Assembly (NCBI GenBank): GCA_036925085.1
Contig: JAUPFP010000001.1
Coordinates: forward strand, 7,664,688-7,728,687
DNA from: Brachycybe producta
Lineage: Eukaryota > Arthropoda > Diplopoda > Playtdesmida > Andrognathidae
DNA length: 64,000 nt
Reading direction: 5' to 3'
Below, piece after piece: positions 46,701-58,000 of this stretch. Under the pieces are notes generated by a model, which saw only the letters and a program-made list of their open reading frames with translations, searched no databases and had not been told where the DNA came from. Position 1 is the stretch's first letter. Every line of letters begins with the position of its first letter. A program made the translations under genes and the position numbers.

Positions 46701-49700
46701 CGCATTACATCCAGAAAATGATGATATAGTTGTGACACCCTGTATTTCACCGCTTTGTCCCTCCCCTAGCCTGGGGGTCTCTGGGGACGTGGGGGACGGA
46801 TTTCCGCCCTTTCCTTCCCTCTTGGAGACCCCAAAGCTTCAAGACTCATGCAGGTTCCGGTATCGGCGGATGGATACCCGTCGATGCACGGTCCCCAGGG
46901 CATGTGTACCCCTGAAAAGGTGTACACAGGCCCTGGGTATAAAAGACCGTGTTTCGATAGATTCTTGGTCCATTCTTTGATATCGAAACATGAAATAATT
47001 CATCAATGGTCCAGTGGCGAAAGCACGCCACAGTAACTCTTTCTCTGTTATTCATGTGTTAATGGTTGGTCATGAATAAATAAGTATCGACGAACCTATC
47101 ATCCGTCTCGCCTGTCTAATGATTCTTTTCAGCTACAGTGACGAAATCAAGAAATATCTACGAGAACGACCCCAGCACCAGTAGGACTCAGGTTGTATAA
47201 CACAGACGATCTCTTAACAACAAGCGGTACCCGCTCGAGTTAAGAGATTCTACAACTGAGCCCCGTAACAAAAGCTCGACATTGTTACATTTGGTGGAGG
47301 TGCGGGGTACCTCAAAGATATTTCTTCGCTGCTGTGAAGAAGAGAAACGTCCGTCCGTCCAAAAGTAAACACGCCAATTGCCACGTGTTTTCTTCGTCCG
47401 TCCTTTTTGTTTTTCGTTACTTGTGGGAACCACGTGTACGAATTGTTGGGGCCATCCTACTAACCTAGGGCTCACAAGGGAACAACAATTCCATCCACGT
47501 GCTTCTTTGTCTTCGTTCAAGAGACTCGTAATTATCAGACTGTTCGTCAGCCTCCTTTGGCAGAGGGAAAACTCCGGGACTGCAGCCTGTGAACTACGAA
47601 TCTCCGTCTTCTGTGTTTTTTCGTACCTTTTTGTGTATTCCACCACCTCCTGGATGTTTTCCTTTCGTTACCACGTGGCCCACCTCATTGAGACACCACC
47701 ATCAACGGAAGGGAGACAACCAAGAACTTTAGAGCCGTCATCATCATTTCTTTGTGCACTGTTCATCAAAATAAAGTCGGTAACCGACCCATTCCTTTCT
47801 TCTTCTTAGCCATTCAGCTACTAAAGAGGAGTCTTTGTTCCTCTTACGTACTATTAGCCACGTGGGGTGTATACAAATACATCACTCCGGTAGCTCCGAC
47901 TGCTCCAAGAAAAGAGGGGAGTGGACTTACAAGACTTTATTTCGATTTCGTCACTTCATCATCCTTTTGTGCCCAAATAAAGTCGGTAGCCGACAATCTG
48001 TTCTCCTTTCTCGAAATCTACACTGCTGGAAAGTGAATCTCTCTTCATTGTGCTATTAGTCACGTGGAGTGTATCTAATTCACTGCTCCGGTAGCTCCGA
48101 TTACTCTGAGAGAAGAGGAAACATCGATTTGTAACTTTATTTCCGGTACATTTTCGTTTTCTTGTGTTCTTCTCAATTGTGCTTCTTCTTGTGCTACAAA
48201 AATAAAGTCGGTGACCGACCTCCTGTGTTCTTCTCATCAATCTACACTGCTGAAGACTGAATCTCTCTCCATTGTGCTATTAGTCACGTGGAGTGTATTT
48301 AATTCATCACTCCAACAGCTCCGATTGCTCCGAGCAAAGAGGACAGCCGGTAAAAACTTTATTTTTTTTTGTACATCTTTCGTTCTTTCTTCGAAAAACT
48401 TCTCATCCACGTGGTCAAATACCATTTACCACGTGGTTTTAGAGGTTATTCACCTCCTTTTTCTGGGCTTCATTTATTTAAAGTCGGTCTCCAACCAATT
48501 TTCTCTTCACTCCGATCACTCCGTGTGCTCCGAAAAGAGAAAAATAACCGGTTACTACTTTTATTCATCCTACAAGCCTCTTCTACCCACGTGGTCTTCT
48601 TTTCCATCATCCCACGTGGTGTTTCAAGAGGTTATTAACCCTAGAGACTAGATCGGTAGCCGATCAACAACATAAATAAAGACTGTTTCTGCAATCCTAC
48701 ACTGGAATCAGATCTGGACACGAACTCTATCGCACAATCAGTACGATATCATCCCAGATCTGTTCCCCATCGTTTAGGACTACGAAAAACACACCCACTA
48801 CCTGGACCATCGACAACAATGGCCCAAGCATCCAACCCACAGCTAACACTCAACGGTGGAGAGGGTTCTAACAACCCTCCTCTCAACCCAGATCCTACTC
48901 AACCCTCGCAACCTTCTCAAACTTCTCGTTCTTCGCAAACTTCTACGCAGACGCTGCTACCTAGACAAGGCCATCGCATCCTCTCAGGAAGTGATACATC
49001 GGACGTGTCCAACGGCAGCCAGGGTGATCATCGCCCAAAGCGGAAGAAGACAAAGACACCGAAGTCACCCCAACCAAACCTCTCGCAGCCAGAAAACATG
49101 GATCTCTCTGAAATCATCAGGCTTTTGTCCGCCCTGGGAACCCAGCTGACCACTCAGCTGTCTACCAGTCGCTCTAAGCCAGGATCATCACGGAGTAGAC
49201 ACCCATCTACACCTCGAGAGACCGAACCTCAACGATACTCGAACCCAGAGCCACAAATAGACCACCACCGACCAAGCACAAGTTCCTACGAACCACTGCC
49301 TGCAAGGAGGACCTATCCAATGACTCCGGGACCTCCGAGGACATCGACAGCTCACCAACCCTACCCTGAGGCTCGACACCGGGAAGCGGATCGACCGCGT
49401 CCCCGACCAATCGAGCCTAGATATTATGACTACACCTCAAGCGGGTCGGACAACGGCGGTGACCGCCCGAGTCCGCCTCTCGACGACTATGACCGAAACT
49501 CCATTTATGCTCCGCAATTTCCTCCTCGAGAGCGCCGCCACAGGGACCAAGGGCCAAACCCCAATGCCATAGGGCGAGGCCAGGTCCTGGATGGTGTCTA
49601 TAGGGCACCACCCAGAGTACTTACTGTGGAGGAGCTCAATAAGAAGTATGGAAGCCGCCACCCTGCCGACTCCGTTAAAAAGTTCGATGGGTTAGGCTCC

Positions 49701-52700
49701 TTCCGTGCCTTCTTGGAAGAGTTCGAAGAAGTTGCCAATCTGCATCGATGGGATGACCACCACAAGGAGGACTTCGTAACTACCTGCTTCACCGGATCAG
49801 CTCGCTCGTGGCTCAGCAAGCTTCGCTATCGCCACCCTGACTTGACCTGGTCTGAACTCAGGAAGAGGATGACCTCCGCTTTCGGCAAACCAAACGAACG
49901 AACTCTACTGGAAAAACGCTACTGGGAACTACGCCAAAAGGAAGGAGAGAGCACTCAGGCCTTCATTTGGAAATTCGCCGAATTAGGGGACAAAATTTAC
50001 CCTGAACTGTCCGACGAACTCCGAATCAACCAGCTCCGACGCTCGCTCCATCCGACGATCCAAGACGCAGTGGACTCCGCCCCAACACATTCATTCAGCT
50101 CCTTCAAAGAAGCTGTACTAAGAATGGAAGCGATCCTCTACTCCAAGGATAAGTGGCCCCTAGCTCCGGAAGCAGTAGATGGCCTTCCAGAGAGTAAGTC
50201 AACTAAACCCGATGGGGAGCAACGTGCGGTGACCGCACCAGCTCCTCGAGACAACCGACCTAGACAACCGAATGCGAGAAGATCCTACACTGCCCCACAA
50301 CCTAAATCAGGGGGTCCACAAGCTCCAATAAGCTCGGCCCCTGGCCCTCGCCGCGATGCGCTGGTAACGACCATCGACAAGAGCAAGGCCACCTGTTATC
50401 AATGTGGACAACTAGGACACTTCTCCCGCGAATGCAAGCAACCAAAAAGGAATTTGGAAGTGAAACAGTATGGAGGAATCGTTGAACACCCAGGGGAGGA
50501 CCTGGCTGAGACTGATATTATCAGCGAGGATGGTATCGAATATGCCCTCATCAGTTTGGGAGGACAACTTCGTAAAATCGCCCTCGAAGCTCCGCCACCA
50601 ACTCCTGTTGTAGAAGACATCATCGACGATTCCGAAGACTACTTACCCATCGCAGTCATCAGCCCATCCGCTCATCCCAAGCTGGAACCCTGGACTACCA
50701 TAGACCTGGGCCTCTGGAATGAGATAATGGAAGCTTTCGACTCCGCCAATTCCAATTTCGGTTGCCGAGAAGACAGGACAGTTATGATCATCACACCTGG
50801 AGGCAAAGCTCCCAAAAAGGGGCGAGCCTGTTGCCGAACCATGATGCAGGATCTGTATCAGAAACTAGCAGCCAGCTGTGATGTGAAAGAACTTGGGGCC
50901 CACGACGCTAGTCTCAACAGCCCCCGGATATTGGTCTCCATCAATGGCCGAGAAATCCGGATGCTGGTAGATACAGGAGCCCATAGCAGTGTCCTCTCCG
51001 AATGCATCGCGAACGAACATGACCTCAGAATCGAACCCATGCCAAGAGCTCCAATGATTGAAGGAGTAGGAGGTGCCACCATCAACATAGTGGGCCAAGT
51101 CAATGCTACAGTGGAAGTTGGTGCAAAACGTGCCCAAGGACCACTGTATGTCATCGAAGGACACCGAGAAGCCATCTTAGGTCGTGACCTAGGAAAAGCT
51201 CTTCACCTCAGTGTCTCCATGACCACAGACAAGGTCTATTGTGAGGATGACCTCTTCAACTCCGTTCTCCGTCGCCAATGTGTGGAAGCCTATGTGGGAA
51301 GTGCCCTTCAGGAACAACCACCGTCTGACAACGGCAGCAATCTATTGGAACTTAAGTGTACACAGCGGATCGAGCAACACCTAGTAGTGTTGAGCCACAC
51401 CCGACTTAATGGAGGAGGAATCGCCCTAGTGGAGGTTAAAGCCTCAAAGATGTTGAAAGAAAGTGACTTCTTCGTCATCGTACCGGATGAAAAACTCAAG
51501 GCCGACCGAGGAATTTTCGTGGCACCTGGTCTTATGCAAGGCCAGAACGAAGCCACCTTCAAAATCGAGGTCTTCAACACCAACAAAACGCCGGCCACCC
51601 TCCAGAAAGGCGAAGTATTGGCTCACATGCAGTATGACTATGACTGGGAGGTTGTAGCGGACACCGCTACCATCCCAGAGCAATCAGTGTCGGTGACCGA
51701 TCCTGAAAAATTGGAAGACCATGTTCCGGTGCGGGAACCGCTCCGAAAAGGTGGTTCAGAAACGCAGAAAATGGAAAAACTCAAAAACTCGAGGACGAGT
51801 TTCTTAGGGAAGGAGGGGGGAGAAACAGAGGTGGACACCAGCCCACCCCTACAACCAACAGGACCCAGACCACCCAACAAATCCCTACAACCTACCATAC
51901 CTCAAAATTTTTTTGGAAACGAATCCTCTGGAACTCCATTTGCAAAAGAACCACCCACCAAAACTTCCATTCCATCTAAAAATGCAAAACTCCACCACAA
52001 AAAGAAAAGACTCAAAATAAAAACAACAAATTCATCGTTGGAATCTGCCGCTAAAAACAAAGCGGAAATAAAAAGTGAAATCAACGATGGAATTCCACCA
52101 AAAATACTCACTCTCAAGACCATCCACGTGATTGAAGACGAAAAACCACGTGTCCAGCACATGGAATCATCAAGATCAACGTCCTCAATCATAAACATCA
52201 ACAAAATAGTAGCGGTAACCGCTACCCACGCTTTCAAACATAAAAATCACGTGGCCACAAAAGAAAACTATCTAAAACATCGTAATCCCCCTCTCATGAC
52301 GTCACATCAAAAAGAAAAAGTGAACTCAGTGACCTACTTATGGTTTCAAGTTCAGATTTTCGGTGGGAAAGTCAAACATCTAACTCTTCACACCCTGATG
52401 CAAGAAATGAAACTACGTCATCACCGATGGGAATTAAAACACAAAATCGGGGCCATAAAAGACATCAAAACAAAGCCCCCTGTCAATCAAATCAAAAAAA
52501 TTAATTGGGCCAATCAAGACACCCCTTATATCATCAAGGGGCCCAATCATCAACCAAAATCGACATCAACCCCACCAAAGGGGCTGACCCAACCCTTATC
52601 TCTTTTAATGTTTTGCATAAACTCCATTTGTGATCAAATCGAATCGGTGACCGATTCTCCACTTGTTCAAAAAATTGCGACACCACAACATCCGGAAGTT

Positions 52701-55035
52701 TTATGTTTTGAACAAAGAAATCTATCAACTCATGAAAATTTGGATAAAAAGCGTCAAGGGATTCCTAAAGAAAAACAGGACAAATACCTATCTTCAGCTC
52801 CGAAAAACGTAAGTCTTGAAAGAGGTGGTGGTTATCCCCCCTCTAACAAAACTTTTTCTATCCCTGTTTTAGTATCAAAAATGCCAAAATACAATAGAGG
52901 GACGTGGAGGGGACGCCATCGCCATCCTAATGGCTCCTCTAGTGACGAAGAAGGGGGTAATGCTAATCCTACCCCCTTATCTCCTCCAGTACCTATGGAA
53001 GTGGGTGGTGAACAGGCGGGGGCCGCCCCACCACCCACTGAACCTACCAAGACTACCAAAACGACTACGATTGTGCAGGCTCATGCGGGGACCGCTAGTG
53101 AGCCTGTCACAAGATCATCATCACCACATGACTCCCAGCATCGTCGCCACTCCGTGCCTGAAAACTTCCACCGGCGCGGAGAAAAACGATTGAAGACATC
53201 TTTCCGACGCCCAGCCAACGTGGGTCGCGAGGGAAAACCAGATATACCCACTCTTCTGGTTCCCCTCACCGCCGCCAATTCAAAGCACTGGACTGAGGAT
53301 CGAGAAGACCGAATCGACGTCTCGATCATGCCCCTGGGACCACCCAAGGACTACTGGAAGAGTCTGGCTCCTGGTCAGATGATTCCAGGAGGAGCTGAGC
53401 CCTGGGGGAAGGGATCATCCGGGACGACACTACCAACAGAGACCGAGAAGGAGCAGCAGCGCCTCGACGAGGAACGATGCCATCGACTGAACGAGGAAGC
53501 CCGCATCGAGGGAGAACGCAACAAGCGATACCTCCAGATGGCTTGCCTCCGCCTCCAGGAACTGGGCCTACCATACACAGCCCCGCTTCCCCAGGAGGAG
53601 ATCGACAGAATCAAGACTCTTCTCGCTGCAGAGGAGCGACAGGCTGCGGGGACCGCGGCTAGCCACTCCTTACCTCCAACACCACCTCAATCGACTACTC
53701 CACCTACCACCGGCCCGATTCCACCAGCGCCCCAACAAGGGGCCATTCCAAAAACTAAAAAGCCGCCACCTAAAGAACGGCCCTCTGAGGATCGTCACAA
53801 GTCCAAGAGGGACTCTTCTCCGAAATGGCACCGCTCTCCGCCACGTCACCGCAGTCACCACCATCAGGGCCACCGGGAGTTCCACCGTCGGCCACAAGAC
53901 CTCTGTCACCACGCCAAGGCTGGAACCCAGGGGAATCGCCCGACCATTCGACCACTGATGGAGGTACCCATCGAAAAACCGAAGCCTGTGCCTCGACCCC
54001 CTGGGGATCCTCCCACCGCCACTTCAGCATCATCATCATCACCTGCTGCTGCTGAGAGGGAATATTTTCTCTCTCAGCAGAAGAGAATGACGGACTTGGT
54101 CCTGGACTTCGCCCGGCGAGGAGGAGACCCCCGTGAAGCTTTGGGGATCCCTCCCCTCGAGGACCGGCCACCAATCTCACAGAAGTCCCAAAAGAAGAAG
54201 CCAAGACAGCGCGCCCGGGACATGGCCCGTGCAACTCTGTTTCGGGCCCAACGTGCCCAGTCGTCTGGAGATGCGGGGACCGCGCCTCCTGCTTCCATCA
54301 CCGACCTTCCAGTTGCAGATGCGGGGACCGCGCCTGCAACTCTTCCCGAGGACTCCCCTGCCACCACGACCACAACTCCTGCCGCTCCTCCCGTGGTGAC
54401 CGCCAGGAGGAAGACACCCATCTACAGGCCACTCCGCCTGGAATCTCTACAGGAGAGGTTCCTTAACAACCGTTGGGCATTATGGCAAGGACAAACGAAG
54501 ACGACCCAGACCCTCTACGTTGGACACTACGACCTGGAGGAGGGATTCCCGCACCTGGAGCTCCCTGAAAAGGAACGGTACATCGTCAATATGACGCGGG
54601 ACTCAGCCCTCTTCTCCGCCATCGTGATGCCCCGGCGAAAACACATCGAAGTGTTCCAGTTCTCCGGGGACTTACTCACCACTGCACTCCAGGCCGTAAT
54701 GAGGTCTTTCTTTAACACCATGTTCGGGACGCCAGCCGAGGGGGCCTACAGAGTCAGCCGCAGTTACCTTCGCGGGGCCCAGCCCAACCACCAAGCGGCC
54801 ATCATGTTCGACGGAGTTCTGGGAACCCTCTATGAACGACCTCCGGCCCGGTCCACCCAGTCCGACCAGGAGATCTACCAGGGGTTCTTCAACGACTTAC
54901 AGGACCACGTTGACGGATGGATCGTCACCGCTTGGGATGGGCAGCAGCCGTGATGTGTGTGTCTTCGCGCATTGCCTCACCTTTTCGGGACTGTGTGTTC
55001 TCTCGCGAGGGACTACTCGCGGGACATTCGGAAAA

Positions 55036-55080
<45 letters not shown>

Positions 55081-58000
55081 TAATAAAAAAAAAGGGAAAA
55101 CGTGCTTGTTGTTGTGTTGTCCCTACTGTGTTCTTCGTTTTGTTCGCGAGAAACTACTCGCGAATCTTTCATTCATATTTTTTTTATTTTTGGTTTTTGT
55201 ACCCCGTTGGGTTTTTGTTCCAGTTTACCTTTTTTTGAAATTCATATCTTTGCACCCCGTTGGGTTTATTTTCCTTCTTTATTCATTATGTTCTTACCCC
55301 GTTGGGTTATTGCGTTTTGCCCCGTTGGGCTTGGGTTTCATTGTATTCTCTTCTTAAAATATTGTATGTTCACCCCTACCCCGTTGGGTTTTTGCGTTTT
55401 GTTTCTTGGGTACCCCGTTGGGTTTCCTTTTCGTTTTTTTATCCCCCTCGTTCCGGGGATAATCATTTCCTTTTTTTCTTGTAATGTTATTTTTGACTTG
55501 TTGAAGGGATGGTTGATACGAACTGCATCAACCTCTCTTTCAACATGGATGTACTCATTAGTGACATGCCGAACCACTGGACCACTTCCCTAGAACTGCA
55601 GTCTGTGGCATACCTCCCGGCTCTGAAGCACGAGGACGTGCTTCACGCCCAGTTGGGGGGGTATGTGACACCCTGTATTTCACCGCTTTGTCCCTCCCCT
55701 AGCCTGGGGGTCTCTGGGGACGTGGGGGACGGATTTCCGCCCTTTCCTTCCCTCTTGGAGACCCCAAAGCTTCAAGACTCATGCAGGTTCCGGTATCGGC
55801 GGATGGATACCCGTCGATGCACGGTCCCCAGGGCATGTGTACCCCTGAAAAGGTGTACACAGGCCCTGGGTATAAAAGACCGTGTTTCGATAGATTCTTG
55901 GTCCATTCTTTGATATCGAAACATGAAATAATTCATCAATGGTCCAGTGGCGAAAGCACGCCACAGTAACTCTTTCTCTGTTATTCATGTGTTAATGGTT
56001 GGTCATGAATAAATAAGTATCGACGAACCTATCATCCGTCTCGCCTGTCTAATGATTCTTTTCAGCTACAGTGACGAAATCAAGAAATATCTACGAGAAC
56101 GACCCCAGCACCAGTAGGACTCAGGTTGTATAACACAGACGATCTCTTAACAACAAGCGGTACCCGCTCGAGTTAAGAGATTCTACAACTGAGCCCCGTA
56201 ACAAAAGCTCGACATTGTTACATAGTCTTGCAGACTTCACTGGGAATATGATATGCATTCAACGTTTCCATTCCGCTTTTCTGGTTCACATGCAATGAAT
56301 TTTCGAAGTTGAAGTGTCGAAATTACATTAATTTTGGCAATTTACTTCCCAACGTTGAATGAATTAAAAAGATTTTTTTAACTTGTAATTAGCTTAAATT
56401 GTAATAAATACCGCAAATTACTAAACTAGGTAACTCATTGATTTGTTAGAGTAATTATTCAACGGTTCACCATGTACAACATCAGATATCCATTATCTGA
56501 CAGCAAAATAAAATCAAATATTTTACCAAAACGTATTCTGTTGACACCCCCCCCCCCCCCTGCTAGGCCTATGTGTAAACAATATCATTTTATTAATATC
56601 GTTATTCCAGTTTGGAACTGTCTACCCCAAGATGTAGTCGATTCCTCTACAACAGCCATACTTACTAAATGTGTACAAAAATGTAGAGCTAACAAATTGG
56701 CTCCGGGAACATGCATCTTGTGGCTCTTAGGTTTCAATCATTGTTGTCATATTACGAAAATTGGGATTTTTGCTATTTTCCCAAATTAACCTTTTTATTA
56801 TTTTACTTGTTCGAAATGATCTTGACGAAGCCTCGTGAAAGACTTTTTTATTCTCTTTTTTCTTTAAATTAAATTAAGTAAACCATACTTTATATCGTGC
56901 TTTCTGATTTTGTGTGCATTTGTTGTAAAATTTTCCTGCATTTTACTCATTTATTATTATGGTGGTACTCTACATGTATCTTCATAATTCTCTGTAAACA
57001 ATTTGTTGTTTAACAAAAGTCATTTAACAAAAAATACACAGAATGTTACCTCTTGCAATTGGCTTCTTTTCTTGTTCAACTTTTCCATTTGTTTTCCCAA
57101 ATCTGTTGCTGCTTTTAACAACTTTTCTTTCTTTGGTGCCACTATTTTTGCAACTCTGTCATAAACTTCTATTGCACATATCCACTGACAAAGACCTTCA
57201 CATGCTGTCGATACATTACGAATAATCAGTGGATCAAATTCTGGATTTGGAATGTACCTTGACAGTTATGAAAAATATATATAAACAAATGAGTAAGGAG
57301 GAAGTCTCAATTAGTATAACTCACTGCTGTCGAATAACTTTCATGATTGAATGAGGAATGTTATCTTTGTCATACACTTTAAGATTTTCTAAAAATTTCA
57401 GATCACCAAGCATTTTTTGCGACGAACTCCAATAGTCTTGTACCATTTTTCCAGTTCCACCCGCTTCACGTTTTCGCTCAGGCTTAATGCCTTTCATAAT
57501 ACAGATGGCTTCCATGACTAATTTTACACCAGCCGGAGGATTCTAAAAAATAAAAGGCAATTGACAGTTTAAAAAAGAATAACTTAATAGTTCAAGCAAT
57601 CGGCTTTTCAAATTCGATTTATATAGGAAATAAAAGGGTATGGTCAACGTGCATAATGAACAAGATACTCAGGCAGCACGCCAACAACGAACCAACGTAA
57701 TGCCAATTACTGGAGTTTATATAAAGATGTTGGCCTAATGATCCGGTCAACATTGTGTTTGGCTGTACTCCATGGCCCAACGATAGCTGAACCTGTCATC
57801 AATGACTGATATAATTTTTGGGCCATAGGTAATTTTGCAGCAATGGGCCAACATTAAGTGGGCCATAGGTAATTTTGCAGCAATGGGCCAACATTAAGTG
57901 GGGCAAATGCATTTTTGCAACATTAGGCCAACATTAAGTGGGCCATATGTATTTTTGCAGCAATGGTCCAACATTAAGTGGGCCATAGGTAATTTTGCAG

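Larger units (their letters stand above)
46731..47289 (+). repeat. 5' LTR of the Gag-only element
   Basis: 559 bp, TG...CA. The expected parts are present: U3 with TATAAAA at 46,938, R, AATAAA at 47,075 and U5. U5 carries a two-tier hairpin (outer ATCTCTTAA/TTAAGAGAT, inner AGCGG-TAC-CCGCT at 47,223-47,235). Confidence 0.95.
46731..56222 (+). mobile_element. 9.49-kb LTR retroelement, Gag-protease only, no pol
   Basis: It is bounded by two 559-bp LTRs starting TGTGACACCC and ending ATTGTTACA, with a 4-bp duplication TAGT (46,727-46,730 and 56,223-56,226). By eye the LTRs show no difference, which implies recent insertion. The inside has a 1.5-kb repeat-rich leader, one 2,044-codon ORF, and a 0.7-kb 3' region with hairpins. 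There is Gag, a CCHC knuckle and an aspartic protease of gypsy type, but no reverse transcriptase, RNase H or integrase in any frame, so it must depend on enzymes supplied by another element. It lies in the 10.9-kb dynein intron 46,154-57,049, antisense to dynein. It resembles the known idea of TR-GAG-type non-autonomous elements but is much longer. Confidence 0.92.

Noticed and set aside
55102-55593. 163-codon open frame in the 3' region of the LTR element
   Set aside because: It is driven by T-rich sequence and CCCCGTTGGG repeats, with no domain and no stop-free alternative in its neighbours. The hairpin reading explains the repeats better.
55509-55913. 134-codon frame running into the 3' LTR
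   Set aside because: Most of it is LTR sequence, whose same frame is open in the 5' LTR too. The unique 50 residues have no recognisable domain. It could be a tiny accessory ORF, but the evidence is too thin.
46731-56222. Idea that the LTR element is an endogenous retrovirus with an envelope gene
   Set aside because: There is no RT or integrase, and no signal peptide or transmembrane segment in the ORF that would suggest an envelope protein.
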